Source: Litomosoides sigmodontis
Lineage: Eukaryota; Nematoda; Chromadorea; Rhabditida; Onchocercidae
Direction of reading: 5' to 3'
DNA: 64,000 nucleotides
NCBI GenBank assembly: GCA_963070105.1
Contig: OY718808.1
Location: 2,406,238 to 2,470,237, forward strand
In this document: positions 23,983 through 36,841 of the stretch, piece by piece
How the letters are laid out: each line of letters opens with the position of its first letter
Position numbering within the stretch: the first letter of the stretch is position 1
Program-made: the position numbers and the translations under genes
The notes under the pieces: generated by a model
The model's database searches: none
What the model saw: the letters and a program-made list of their open reading frames with translations, nothing else
What the model was told of the DNA's origin: nothing

Positions 23983-24173
23983 GCATCGTTTCAAGTTTAA
24001 CTGTACGATTTCTTCCATAATTTTCTTTGAAAAAAATGCAGCATTATTTTCATTAACAATGAAAATTAGATGACTACAAATTCTCTCAGCCTTACTTTTA
24101 TTATATCAAAAATTCCTTTTCAAATGAGTAGCAAAAATTTCAACCCAAAAATGATCAATTCAATCATGAGCAT

Positions 24174-24616
24174 TCAATTGAAAATCACCAAGCTATGATT
24201 AGGACTAGAAGATTCGTCATAATTCGTAACAGTCCCTGTTGTGCTTTCTAGCTTCAAATCTGAAGCTTCTCCAGTAGTATCACTAACAACATTCATCACT
24301 TCCCGCACACAAGCACTTCTGTCAACAACCCATTGAACAACAGAATTAAACGACCGATACAGCAATAATCTCTAACTGTTAACAATGATTTTTTGCTAGA
24401 ATTTCCAGTACTTTTATTTCAACAATTAAACTTCAGAAATGTAGAAATTGGATTGAACATGAACTTTCACCCTGTGAACCCACTCACTTCCCGCTCCCTC
24501 ACTGAAAGAGGAAGAATACAAGAAGTGTTCAATTTTCACTCCACAGGAATCATTCATTGGACGTGAGGCTAAGTTGCTTTCGCTTTGATCTTTAAGTGAT
24601 AACTTGGATATCATGA
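24174..24616 (-). CDS. Possible two-exon gene, unrecognised
   Basis: A minus-strand frame from an ATG near 24616 reads MISKLSLKDQSESNLASRPM and on to a strong donor (AAGTGAGT near 24487). A second open stretch ending at 24174 contains VVQWVVDRSACVREVMNVVS and a Ser/Thr-rich tail, preceded by an acceptor near 24373. Both have protein-like composition, but the strongest donor and the acceptor do not share a phase. A phase-compatible joint needs a weaker donor after DSCG. No family recognised. It could equally be two chance frames or 5' exons of something else. Confidence 0.25.
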
Positions 24617-25510
24617 CGTATTTATTAAAAAATACTCGATGCAAATCTCAAACGATACTTGCACTACACAATTCAGGCAAAATCAGAAATAAAATGATTA
24701 AACAGTCAGTTAGAGTTCATTCATCTGTCAAGATTCGTTTAATGTTTTCATTGTATTAGCGTTGCATATAAATGGGAATTATCAGTTGGCCTGCAAACAC
24801 AAACGCCGTTGAACGGCTACATACTGTCAACTCTTCAAGTATAAAATTACAAAAAAAACAATCGCATCCTCATTACGAATGATATTTTGTCAACTTTGAA
24901 TTATTTAAAATTTCTATCTTATGTTTAACTGAAATTTTTTTAATTCATTTGAAAATTAATATCAATAATCAGAGGATGTTTTAAGAACGACAAAAAACTT
25001 GCATTTCCTACGCGCCTGAAAATTTTCGTTATCAAAGGCATCAAAGGCGTTGAGTAAAACAACAGCGTCACTGTTAGCATTTAGAATCTTCGCGAAATAC
25101 TTTGCTATAAATTTAGAAAAATATGAAAAAGTAAACAACCGGTATGATGAAGAAAAGGAAACATTTCAAAAATGAAGAAAAGGTAGATATATAATGTGTG
25201 AACAAGCAAAAGAACAATCCTTCCACAAGTCACTATGTTTAACTTTCAACAACTGCTGAACTTTAGTCAGTAAATTTTCTGTTCAACAAAAACTGTTAGC
25301 ATAATTAATGCACAATTTTTTAATGAAATAAAAAATTCAGAATGATCGTAGCAATCAGCCATTTTATAATCATGTCAGGTCACACCAAAACCACTTACAT
25401 TTAGATTGTAAAACTGTAGAGGCCGTCCTTTTAGAAATATTCCTGTGTTTTTCACTCTGTTACTCTTATATAGTAATTAAGAATAGTGATAAGCATTAGA
25501 TAATCATCTC

Positions 25511-28500
25511 TCAATGATCTTGCTGCTTGCAAATAAATGATTCCCACGCAGCATCACGGTACCGTCGAATCTGAGTATTGATATCCGCTACACCGGTAAT
25601 TGCTCGCCCCACTACCACTATATCATTTCCGTCTAAACCAATTGCATGTTCAATCGTACGCCAGTTTTGACCAATTCCATCGCTCATTGCATCCATATGA
25701 ACTCCTGTAATAGCATTTATTTCATTAAAAGAGCCACAAATTCCATTAAGCTTTCGACAAAAAAGATTTCAAAATCAAAAGCTAATTCTCTACCTCACCC
25801 GTGTAGTTTTCTTGCATACTCAAAAATGAAAATTTAACTAAGCCCAGTATCATGCAAAACTTAGTCCTCAATAACAATCTAAAAAGCTATAATAAAAATA
25901 ATCGCTTGTTCTTACCTGCAGTCCAGTAGAGAAAATCTTGTGTGTTAGCACAGCGTTTTTGGCAAATGAACCCGGCTACGATATCACGATTGTCCTCTGC
26001 CAATTTTAGTGCAGCTAAAAGATAAAAGTCCAAAAATACAAATTTATTTTTGCTTTTATTACCTTCATCCTAAAATTTGCTTCACTCAAACCTACTATTT
26101 GAGAAAAAAAATTTTAATTTTGAAATTCACAATAATCTACATCGTTTCAGATATGCTATCTTTTTTATCCATTATGAATTCTGCTGTTCGCTTTGCCGGT
26201 AACTTAAAATTCTTCCTTAGAGCTATTATACCAATTACTTACCGTTCAAATATTCTTTCGAATTAATGAAGGCCCCTGAACTCATTTCCACAACCAACAA
26301 ACAACCAGTAAGTCTTGATCCTGGCTGTTTAACAATCTGAAAGAACAGTTTCATCGCAATGGGTCTCCTCTTCACACAAAAACAAGCACTAAATTCACCC
26401 TATCTATCGTAGTGAAATCTCAACAAGTAAAGCGATTTATTAAATCTAATTATTGAAATTTGAGAGGTAACAACGAATCATTTAGCAAATATCAAGTAAA
26501 TAAGCAGATAAACTGTTGCAACACTTCATTTCATTGTAATACTATTGATGTCTAATACGATGATGCTAACAGACCGAAAAAATGCATTATGTTTGTCTTT
26601 TCAAAATTGTTGCTATGATCATAAACAAATTTCAAAAAATTTATACAATTATTGTTTTTGAGCAAAATGTAATAAATACGGACCTTTCTTATTACATCCA
26701 AAACGGGCTGCCCGGAAAGAGCATGCACAGACACAATATGTGCCCAGGATGCTATATCGAACGGTCCTTTTGTAAGCTGTAAATTCGTTATGTAGCCAGT
26801 GTCAGCTAACTTTCTAAAACATAAAAATTAGTCAACTGTAAATGTACTTCAAGAATCTTTTAAAATTCATAAATATAGTACTAAGTTGCAATAACTGCGG
26901 TATTTTCACACTGTTTAACAAACGTACATATCGATAATTCAATAACAAAAAATTAGAAGCAATATTACCTGTCTTCGAAAATGATGAAATCAAGATTATC
27001 AGCAAGAGATAAAAGTTTCTGCGCAAAGGCATCATTGAAATCTTCAATCACATCAGCATGCACCTTTACAGCGCAGACATAGCCTCCAGTTTTTTCAACA
27101 ACTTGTATAATCTCGTCACATTTGGTAATGTCAATTGCTATACACAAACACGTTTTTTTCTGAAGTAGAAAATTCAGATGCTTATAGATTTGCTCATTAT
27201 GAAGTCTTGTGCAACTGACTGTTTAGCTCCTACAGATAACAAGAACCAAAAAAAGCACCATACTTCTGAAATACCACGGTTATGTCTGCCATGCGCTTTT
27301 TCAGCTTTTCATATTGTCTATCAAATTAAAAACGTTTGGACAAATGAATTAAATACAAAACAAGTACTAACCTTATTCATTATTTCCAATAGCTTTTTAT
27401 TTAGAGGATTTTGTGTTGAGTTTTTCCGTGACGTTAGTGACCAGTTGTCGCTGCCATGTACTTTTTCAGTGTTAGATGGTGGAGGAAGTGTTAACTGATA
27501 GAGGATATCTTCTTTCCTTTTCGTAGTGATGGTGCCGATATTGACCAGGAAATCAAGCATTTTGTTCATTCCCAGTATGCTGCAATACAAAAAATAAATT
27601 CTGAAAGTTGCCTAATGAAAACGTTCGAATTAGTTACTCCTTTATGTCAAAAAAAGTGCAACAAAGGTGAAAACTGGATGAATGTCGAAACCTCAAAGTT
27701 TAAAAGTCACTTTCATCTATAATCACAAAACTGAAAAGTTGAAGAAGTGTCAAATTAACTACATTTTTTAAAACTGTAAACAGTAGAAAATTAACCTATG
27801 TAGAGTAATTCCTTCAGCTCGGACATTTTGTGGACCGCCTTGTTCACGGTCCACCACACATACGGCATCCTCACAAATCAGACCTTCGCTACGTAATACA
27901 ACAGCCGTTTCCAAAATACTTTTACCTGAAATAAATAAGTTATGCATACATAATTTAAACACACACCTTCCTCTATTCCATCATACCTTTGCTGATGCTA
28001 ACCGAAGACTCAAAATTTTTTGAGAACATGAACAAAAAATATAACCTGAAGTCACAACATCTTCAATGATCAGAGCCCGTTTTCCAGCTTCATAATTTCC
28101 TTCAAGAACTTTTTTTGTCCCGTATGATTTCACTTCTTTGCGTCGCAGCAACATTGGCTTCGCCAATTGGTCAGCAATAATCTAGTGAAAACAACAACAC
28201 TGTACATTCAGTAAATTATTCAAGTAAAAGGAATTTATTTGATATCAATAGGAGTAACACTCCATGAACTTAACAAAGACTTACACAACATACCGTGGAA
28301 AGTGGTAGTGCTGCATATGGTACACCAACAATAAAATCATATTTTAAATTTCGCGCTTCCATCAAACTGGACATACAATTCGCTGTTAATCTCTAGAATT
28401 CAAGCGTTTTTATTCGTTTGTATAGTGTTGTGATTTTTTAAATTTCAAACAGCGATAAACGTCTCACATCGAACAAAAATTTTCAAATTTGACATTTAAG

Positions 28501-28821
28501 CCGATTTAACTTACTGATGTTTTTCTTAAAGATATCCTTCACATACTTCAAAGTAGAGCCAGCAAACCTGACATGGCAGCCGTGGATAAGGAAAATTTTT
28601 TCTCCACAACAAACAGACTTCACAACAAAAAACTTTTTGGAAAAACCTGCGAACTGAAAACTCACCAGCACTTTGGGTAACGTGAACAGTAGACGAAGAT
28701 CCACGTAAATCGGTGTATGCTGACCACTTTTTAGTGTAAAGTTACCGAGCTTGAACACTCCTGCATTCTTCAACTCCTTCAACAGTACCAGCTCGTTGGT
28801 CATATCTCCAGCTCCTGCCAT
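25511..28821 (-). CDS. umps-1: Bifunctional UMP synthase (OPRT + OMP decarboxylase)
   Basis: Makes UMP from orotate and PRPP in the last two steps of de novo pyrimidine synthesis. Exons (minus): 28666-28821, 28294-28392, 28046-28181, 27796-27925, 27372-27579, 26969-27159, 26684-26813, 26243-26336, 25916-26014, 25511-25704; 478 aa (human 480). The OPRT domain (1 to about 215) has the PRPP-binding IIEDVVTSG at 123-131. The OMP decarboxylase domain carries the catalytic D-x-K-x-x-D at D306, K308, D311 across an exon junction. Also present are [38 protein letters not shown] and the phosphate-binding VVVGRAITG near the C-terminus. The linker (around 190-245) is Asn/Ser-rich. The frame is open upstream of the chosen ATG, but [20 protein letters not shown] aligns with family starts. 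All phases close. Confidence 0.96.
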
Positions 28822-30371
28822 TTTTTTTTTCCAACCAGCACCCACAGCAAATTGTATCTCGGAAAACACCACAAATATTATATTGCGCTTTGTTCTGTTT
28901 TGAAACTCACTGCTTTCACCACCGATCAAAAGATTACAGAAATATTCCTATATGAATTCTTAGTTAGACCATATTGACGTAAGTTACGCAAAATATCACA
29001 CATAAAATTAATGCACGAACGAAATACAAACACCTTAATTGTAAGACGCAACAGATGAATGACCACGACTTTGGCAAAAAGTGAATGACCTCAAATCTTA
29101 CTGGAACGATTCGCTATGCTTCATGAAGCATCAATTGAAAGCAAAAGAAAAAATGGCTTGATAAAATGTAAATAAACTACAAACAGTTAAGTGATTGTCA
29201 TCTGTTCCATAAATAATCTTCCTGCGTGAAGAGTTTAAAATAGCTGTGAGGTTAAAACAATACAATAATTCCCTTCTCTTCCACATCATGAAAGCCATAG
29301 GTTATGAGATTTTGATTCAAAAAAAACATCACACATAATGAGCAAACAATATAGAACATTTCATTAACTCTAATTTGTCCATCTTAAAACACCTCTCAAT
29401 GCTATTTATGTTTCAGTGAGGCCATTAATTAACAAATCATCTTAATTTAATTTGCAACTAAGTACACCGTTGCTGTAATCATAACTGAAGTAAATCACAT
29501 TACACTTATTATCACTCCTACATTTCAATCAATCAAAAACAAAAACCTGTTTGAAGAAAAAAAAAGCATGTGTACAATAAAGAACAGCGAAGGCTTGCTG
29601 TTGTATAAATAGCGTTAAGGTAGAAAATCAATTAATTTGTGGAACAGTGATGGGCGGTTCTTTTTGCAAAGTGCAGTTTAAAATTAGTCATATTTTTAAT
29701 GACAGTAAGAGCAGTATTTCTGTGTTTTTTTTTGAGTGGTTCTTTCACTTAAAAACCTCAAGTAAAGTAATAATAAAAAAATTGTGCTCAAAAATTCCGG
29801 TAAATTGTACAGATAGACTACAAGTAAAAGTTTATTACACACGAAGATGCCTCTTTGAAAAACTATATTAAAACAGGCGGAATGCACAGTAAAAGCCATG
29901 ACAGTTTTGTTATTTTAATATTAAACGACGAACATTTTAAAAAAATTTACTGCGAAACAGTGTTGCTATCAATGCTTATGAAAAAAAAGAGACGCTAATT
30001 TGTTATGCGAAAGATTCATTACGATATTTGCATATGAGCTTTTTCTAAATGTAATAAATGCTAAAACATTGAAAGACACACTTCATTGTTCAATAAATTC
30101 TTGCTAACTGGTTGGTTTCATTTTGTTGCAATTTGAGAAGGGTTGTTGACAATTCTATGAAGTGAAATGGGATCGCCTGCTGCCTTCACTACAACATTCA
30201 TTACTGATGGAACTCTGCCCAATTAAGTGTTGCATTAATAAGGAATAAAATCAATAAAATTAATTAGGAACTGAATGAAAATCACTTTAGTGAATTACGT
30301 TCGAATATTTGGACTATTGTTTTAAAAAGGCTTAAAATGAAATTACTATGATTATTTACTATTTCGTAGAA
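28822..30371. other. Divergent spacer, UMPS to membrane-protein gene
   Basis: Presumably contains both promoters. AT-rich, with no long coding frame of credible composition, no RNA gene recognised and no TATA box obviously positioned for either gene. Confidence 0.5.
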
Positions 30372-32311
30372 ATGGAGGTGGCATATCGTTATGGTGAACA
30401 AATTGAAACTACTGTTGAAACCATGCGACGCCGATGCCTTGCGGTTTTTAAGTCTTTTTAGAAATTATTTAAAAATTACACTAATCTTACAAGAATACAT
30501 CCTTTTAGATGCTCATACGGCATTGATTAAAGATTTGAACAGAGAAATAGACAAAACATTTGTTAGTTATTTGCATAAACAAGTTCATAAGCATTAATGT
30601 TTGTTGAAGCACTGCAGAAATTTGCTAGAAGTCCGATTTCCAAACTTACCGAAATTTTGAAGCTAAACTTACTAACACTACCCAGATTTACGATGGGACA
30701 ATAAATCTGGGACAGAAAACAGTGCGAGTAGCTGAAAAGCTACGTGAATATGCTGAGCCGATTGTTTATGACATTTCCGACAGCGTCTGTTTAGAGATTT
30801 TTCTGCCTTGAATTATTTAATGCAGCATAAATAAGCAATTTGCTAAATCTTATAAAACTTTGAAAATAAAGCAAGCGACCACTTCAAATCACTCTACTTA
30901 TACACGAATCTATAACACTGCATTAAAATTTCCCTACCTAGTCAAAATATATAAATTCTGCAAGAATTTTCGGAATGCCTGGAGTTGATCCTTAGAAATT
31001 CGTCACTTCTAAAGTTCTCCAAAAAAAAAATACACCAACCGCAAGATTTCTGCAGGTGCAAACTTCAGTACAAGACTTCAGCGCACTGGATGCAAGTGAT
31101 CGAGAATTCCGCAATAGCTTGCTGGAATTGTACTTGAGCTGCTCTGTCCTTTCAGTTGGAATCAGTGCAGGTACTTAATGAAGTATAATTATTTCCGAAA
31201 TGAGATGTATTCAACTTATTACCTAATAAGAACACATAAGATTCGATCCGGATCTGCATTACAATTCTAGGAGAGATTTCCGGAGCACTCGTGCTAGGAA
31301 TGCTCTACCGAAAAATATTCGACTGGTGGTGGGAGTTACTACTGATAATCCTATTGCCATGTTATGTTTATCTCACATTTCGAAAAAATGCAGGTAACTT
31401 TTTAAAATTCCAAGTCGTTTTTCAACTTTGGAATTTTAAAAAGATGGTAAATAAATAATTCAGTTTCAAAAATGTTTAGATATTTAGTTTATCCTACCAA
31501 TTAAAAAATGCCTGATAATAGCAAATTTTAACCTGCAGCACTGGATGAAACTGAAAGACGTGTCAGTTTATTTGGCCTGGGTCTCGCAATCGGCTCCTGC
31601 GTGGGAGACATGATGGGATATCGACTAATTTCAACTCTTCCATCAGTCAATTTCATTCAACCACTCATCTTAGCGTTGATGGTAAATCTGAAAAAAAGTC
31701 CTACTTGTTCCCAAAATTTTAAATTCTATTTCGAGTTTTAATTTGTTTGATAATTTTTGGGGATTATCTGGGAATGAGCGAAAGTCGCAGAATGGATATG
31801 GATTAGCAAGGAAATAGCAATAAGAACTTGTGAATTCTTTGCAGGTAGACCCAGAACTTTCCCCGCCAACCGTATATTCGCAACGGAAAAATTTAATAGC
31901 TGCAGGCACAGGTGCAGGTGTTGCCGCAGCTACTTTTCTTGGTATGATCAACGGGCTGTCGTTCTGCATTATGTTGTCAATTGCTGCTCAAGCTACATTT
32001 CTTGCTGCTCATTTCCAGGTACATCTATCAAAATGCTCCTCATTCTTTCTCGGGAAATCAACTAAGTTGTAGAGCGTGAGTGAGATCTACTCACAAAACT
32101 AGACCAAAATCCTCAACCAAGACAGCAGTGAACAGTCCTCTTCTATCAGTTATGACGCACATTAATAAATCTACAGGTTGTACTGTACACAATGAAAAAT
32201 AAATCGTACGGGGTTGGAGAAGCCCAACTGTGTTATGTGCTTGGATCGATAATTAGCCAAATCCCGCTGGCGGTAGCATTCGGTACTAGCACTGCTGGCT
32301 ATATCAAATAA
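30372..32311 (+). CDS. Multi-pass membrane protein, unrecognised family
   Basis: Exons: 30372-30393, 30509-30561, 30686-30784, 31056-31170, 31271-31393, 31539-31681, 31845-32018, 32177-32311; phases close to 287 aa. The first 70 residues are hydrophilic, with an amphipathic stretch (LGQKTVRVAEKLREYAEPIV). About six hydrophobic segments follow: LYLSCSVLSVGISAGEISGA, WELLLIILLPCYVYLTF, SLFGLGLAIGSCVGDMM, FIQPLILALM, a long LIAAGTGAGVAAATFLGMI...CIMLSIAAQATFLAAHF pair, and YVLGSIISQIPLAVAFG. Placement of hydrophobic blocks and the YSQRKNL loop loosely resemble the Bax-inhibitor-1/TMBIM fold, but I cannot confirm this. The first three small exons are the least certain; the last five are solid. 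It ends 210 bp from the convergent CCDC97 gene. Confidence 0.75.
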
Positions 32312-32521
32312 TTTAAATTTAATCCGTTCAAACATCAAACAATTTTCCCATGCAGAATTTTTATTGTACAACCGCAATAAGGGAAAAATTAAACTTAAAA
32401 CAATCTTTTTGCAATCATATTAAGACACTTGCTGTAATTCACTGCTGCCCATTCAATGCAACGCATATGTATAAGTATAACGACATAATCAAAATGAAAA
32501 TTTTGAACGATTCCATAATGA

Positions 32522-34385
32522 CTAATCATTCTCGAAGTATGCATCCTCCAAATCCCGATCGTGCATCCGTTCATATTCTCTTGTCATAACGTTGTCAATG
32601 ATAGAATAGTCGTAAAATTCCGTGTCGTCACCTGTAACTTCACTGTGAATAATTTTTGAATTCAATTAAAATTTCGAACTTTGACAGTTATTTAAGCTCA
32701 AAACCGTGATCGATATTAAATTTAAAGTAAGCCTTCCAAGCAGCTATAACTAGTTGAATTGTTCCTGAAATTAAAATATCAGAAAGAACCTCTCAAGAAT
32801 CGTTGTTCCATGTGGTCGATGAAATCTGCTCTCAGTTGTTTATGATCACAATCTTCATCCGTTTCCCAAATCATATCGCCTTCCATCTTATTGCTAGAAG
32901 TCGGCTTAGAATCATTAGCAAACTTTTGATAGTCTTCGGACTTCGTTTCATCGTCATCGCTTTCAATCGCTTCAGAAAACCGGCTTCTTGCATGTTGCAC
33001 TAAGTCGCCAAACTTTGACACACTGTCCCCATCTCGCTACAAATTACAATTATAGCAGAGTAATTCGGTAAGGGATCATATACCCACTTTACAGTTTACG
33101 GCGATCATACAACTACCAATTCTCTATTGTAACTGATTAAAGAAATTTCACCGAGCTAATAATGATTTCTTATACTAGCTCGGGGTTTTTTTTTGACCAA
33201 TTCATCATATAACTGGATTAATATATTATGCAAGCTAATTTTGTCAAAAATCATGCAAAAAACTAACAAATATAATAAAAAGCCATATAAATGATAGCTC
33301 ATTACCTTTAAAAAATCATTCCAATCGTTCAAGTGAGCAGTTCGTCGATTTGAAATGATTTGGGAATCTTCAAATTGCATAAAAACTCCAGAAAGAGAGT
33401 CATTTTCAATAGTTGGTCTAAGATAGATTTGCTCTTCTTCTGGCAAAAATCTACCAACCATTTTGTCGAAAAGTAGTGGCTCACGTTCTCGCATTTTTTT
33501 GTCAGAAAAATAATCCGTTTCCTTCTTTAAGCGCAGTAATTCTGCATAGCGTTGATTTCGAAGTTTTATGTTCTAGGAAAATGTAAGGCACAGAATAAAT
33601 TGTGCTGCATCACCATCATGTTATGAGAGCGGAGCAAACAGATTTACATTAGACATATACAACCACAATTTCAGAAAAAAATACCAAAAATAACAAATAG
33701 AAGTCTTCAAATAAGATTGAATAAAAACGGCAATTGAATAAATATTACAGTGCAATTTTAAATCGCTCATAAAATGGAAATGAAAATACCTTCCGCTTTT
33801 TCGCAGCATCCTTGCACCTTTCTACAACTTCATTTACATAAAACTGAATTTCATAATCATTTTGATCAAAACAGTCGCAATCTTCCACCACCAAATATCT
33901 GTGATAACGTCTCATGAACAACTGTGAATTTGTCTTGTATAAATTTTCCAATAATTCCCTGCAAGTGAGCTAAAATTGTGAACCTCACACGCACTTTTAT
34001 TTGAACTTACTTCCCACGTAATTTTATTCATTTCATTTATGTCGATTAAGTACCACTGAAATTAAAAAAGAAAAGTGTTCTTTCGTCAATAACCTTTTTT
34101 CTTGCGTTGTTAAATCGGGCATGTCACGCTGCTCTGACCGATAGAAGATATCGTCGTGTGACATGATTCTGTCAATCATCTTGCTCGAATTTGGCGTTAT
34201 CCTCACTTAAAGTTATGACATAAATTTGCAAAAAAAAACTTGCTCAAATTATGAATTTAAATTTTAAAGTGTGAAGCTACAGCATGCAAACCATGCTCAA
34301 GTTGTACAGAATTACCCCTTTTTATTCTAGAACAAAAATTAGACAGAAGGAACTTACAGTCCGTTAGCTTCTTCGTAATACCCAT
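32522..34385 (-). CDS. CCDC97 homologue
   Basis: CCDC97 is a conserved nuclear protein, as far as I recall found with SF3B spliceosomal components. Exons (minus): 34358-34385, 34094-34205, 33790-33958, 33306-33572, 32790-33036, 32522-32631; 310 aa. Diagnostic blocks: DLTTQEKRELLENLYKTNSQ then LFMRRYHRYL (human LTEHEKVAILAQLYHEKPLV), LRNQRYAELL...YFSDKKMREREPLLFDKM (human LRNRRYAAL...YFSDEQMRFRAPLLYEQ), an acidic middle, LRADFIDHMEQRFLRG, and DTEFYDYSIIDN near the end. Start: the reading frame upstream has no ATG. A pyrimidine-rich stretch ending CTCTAG about 45 bp upstream looks like a trans-splice acceptor, so the first ATG (MGITKKLTD) is chosen. An exon-like piece at 34021-34055 was skipped because including it breaks frame. 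Confidence 0.88.
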
Positions 34386-35102
34386 TGCTCTACCGTAAAC
34401 CACCGTAGCGTCGTCGTTCAACGAAACCGGACGAACTACGGCTAGAGGATCAGACAAAATGTGAGAGATGAATAGAGACGAAAGATTTCATTGCATCGGT
34501 CTGGTTTCTTAAGTAGCCCATCGAGATTGACAGTGTTGTGCTACGAATTCAGCGAAACATTTGGGGTGATGGTGCTGTTGGTTGGGTATCGGTGGAATTT
34601 TTCTGTTTTATGGTACTATGTTTTGTTTTCCATTACCGGGTCAATCCGTTTCAGGGTCGTTATAGATGGTTAGAATCTCACAAGGCAATGTCTTTTACGT
34701 ACTTTATGAGATTCGCGACTGCTCCAATGACTAGACTAGAGGTTATTATTAAGGACTTGGGAGTCGTGCTTTATGTCAGTTGATAGTCCCATTTATTAGT
34801 TAGAATTACTTCTGACGGAAAGATGTGGAAGTTCCTGATCGATTCTCACTTTTTACGCAGTTGTACTAATGCGGTAAAAATACAAGGTGTTTTGGAATCC
34901 TAGTTACATTTATGCTTGAGTATGTACACGACAGTGTGACCTCAGGATAGTAGTGGAACACCCTCTATCCTTACATCTGCTTGCGTTGTAATCGTTGAAA
35001 CAATAAACATCTTAAGTTTCCTGCGTTTACGTGTTCTATCCTTGCTTGCCTAAGATAAAATATGAAATTGTGTAACGTTCAAAAATTAAGGGATCTCGGA
35101 AG
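34386..35102. other. Divergent spacer CCDC97 / RPL18A
   Basis: Noticeably less AT-rich than most spacers, with open frames at 34491-34783 that have Trp/Phe-rich composition and no family match. Likely the ribosomal-protein promoter region and CCDC97 leader. Confidence 0.4.
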
Positions 35103-36164
35103 ATGCCGACGAAAGCCAAAGGAGAAACGGTAAGCATATTTTATAAGTTGGTGTTATATTTTTTATTGCAAACTTTCTACTGAGTTTGATGGAAGCTTTT
35201 AGTTGATTGCTGGAGTTGCCTGTCTTGTTTCCTTTCTGAATTTTCTGCATTAGAGCCAATTTTTTCGTTGCAGTTGAAGGAATTCATGGTTGTCGGGCGT
35301 AAGTTACCATCAGCGAAAGAACCTAATCCGCCGATTTATAAAATGCAAATCTTTGCATCAAACCATGTGATTGCAAAGTCCCGATTTTGGTATTTTACCA
35401 GTATGCTGCGGCGAGTTAAGAAAGCAAATGGGGAAATTCTTGAATGCAAAGAAGTAAGTTTGGTGGCATAGTAGCTTTTGCTTCAAAAAAACTAACAGTT
35501 CCGTATTGTTTTCCACTTCATTGCCTGCTAATAACCGTACAATTTTGTTTGAACGGTTTAGACATATTAAAAATTGAGGCAGATCTTATGTAAATTGATC
35601 ATATTTTTGAAAACATTGGCATACTTTGAAAGCGCGTGTTGTTCTGTTTTTACCGAGTGTATTTTATAGATTATTGAGAAGCGACCCGGTTACATCAAAA
35701 ATTATGGCATTTGGCTTCGGTACGATTCCCGCACTAATCATCATAATATGTACCGCGAGTACCGAGACAATACAGTTGCTGGAGCTGTAACACAGTGTTA
35801 TCGGGATATGGGTGCTCGTCATCGAGCACAGGCTGATAGAATTCAGGTTTTTATATGGTTTAATTTAAGAAAAGAATTTATTTCACAGCCATTTAACAAC
35901 TTTTTAATGATGAGTGCAAAATGAAAAACGTTATTTTTCGAGATATCTTCACTGCTCCGCAAGCTGTGCTTTTGCAAGTAAACTAATGCTTCTATTTATC
36001 TGCAGATCATCAAAGTACAAGTGATTAAAGCATCTGATTGTAAGCGAGCTGCGATTAAGCAATTTCACAATTCGAAGATTAGCTTCCCATTACCACATCG
36101 CATTGCAAAGAGAAGAAATGCTGCTGTCTTCACCACACGTCGTCCAAGAACATATTTTTCATAA
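35103..36164 (+). CDS. rpl-20: 60S ribosomal protein L18a (eL20)
   Basis: Structural protein of the large cytosolic subunit. Exons: 35103-35129, 35274-35453, 35670-35846, 36006-36164; 180 aa (human RPL18A 176). The near-invariant sequence includes [85 protein letters not shown] and the C-terminal RRPRTYFS. The tiny first exon carrying nine codons and a donor directly behind it is typical of ribosomal-protein genes. AATAAA at 36191-36196, 27 bp past the stop, is the likely polyadenylation signal. The gene symbol follows C. elegans usage from memory. Confidence 0.97.
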
Positions 36165-36190
36165 ACACGTTGTTTTGTTACTGTTGTAAG

Positions 36191-36196
36191 AATAAA
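36191..36196 (+). terminator. Polyadenylation signal of RPL18A
   Basis: Canonical AATAAA 27 bp downstream of the RPL18A stop; a second AATAAA lies near 36230. Confidence 0.7.
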
Positions 36197-36841
36197 AGTT
36201 TTTAATTTGGCGCATGCGGAAATGTATGAAATAAAGCTTATTCAGAATATATCTGTTCTATATTTTCTCACATTCATTTGAATAATTTACGGCTTTCTGA
36301 GGATGACGTAGTACTACAGATTGGGTATGAGTATATCAGGATATATCTAGCTGTTTTCTGGAGGTAGTACAGGTTGCTTCTCTGAAAGATTCTCTGAGAG
36401 AAGTAGCTGGTTGATACGGGCGTGGTATTTCAATGATACTTTGGGATTTGATCAGCAATTTCCAACTGCGAAAAGTCTTGCTTCCTGTGATTGGAGTCTG
36501 GAATTTCAATTTCAAGATTGTTTGGAAATCTGCTTCCTTCGTTGGTGATGGGTAGCCTGATATGGTTTCGAAATTGCAGGTTTGGGTTGCGGTAGGATGG
36601 ACTGCTTCGTTGGTGCATCGACGGGTGCCTTGAAAGGTTGGTGGAAGCTTTCTAAGCAGAATTTATACCGTTAATCTAGAAGTCATGAATCTTTGTAATA
36701 TCCAAGAGTAGCGAGAGGTTGCTGGGGGGAAGGGGGGCGGGGTTATTCTGGAATAAGAGGGATTTCTGTGGTCTTATATTAAATTTCAATGGTCTTGAAG
36801 TTCCTGAAGCAGCAATATAAAGGGAGAGCATAAATAGTCAT
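36197..36841. other. Spacer RPL18A / WDR74
   Basis: Contains a G-rich patch (GGGGGGAAGGGGGGCGGGG) at about 36724-36742, unusual for this AT-rich window. No gene seen. Confidence 0.5.

Noticed and set aside
26582..26782. Plus-strand open frames across UMPS exons
   Set aside because: Antisense shadows of confirmed UMPS coding exons.
28822..28929. N-terminal extension of UMPS (MIGGESSEFQNRTK...)
   Set aside because: The family start aligns with [18 protein letters not shown]; the upstream in-frame stretch lacks similarity to UMPS and is probably leader.
34021..34055. Exon-like piece WYLIDINEMNKITWE on the minus strand within CCDC97
   Set aside because: Including it breaks the reading frame, while direct joining of the flanking exons reproduces the conserved LTEHEK...LYHEKP-type block exactly.
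36724..36742. G-quadruplex-like G run upstream of WDR74 as a regulatory element
   Set aside because: Only a short imperfect run with no repeat of four separated G tracts of equal length; noted in the spacer entry but not enough for a claim.
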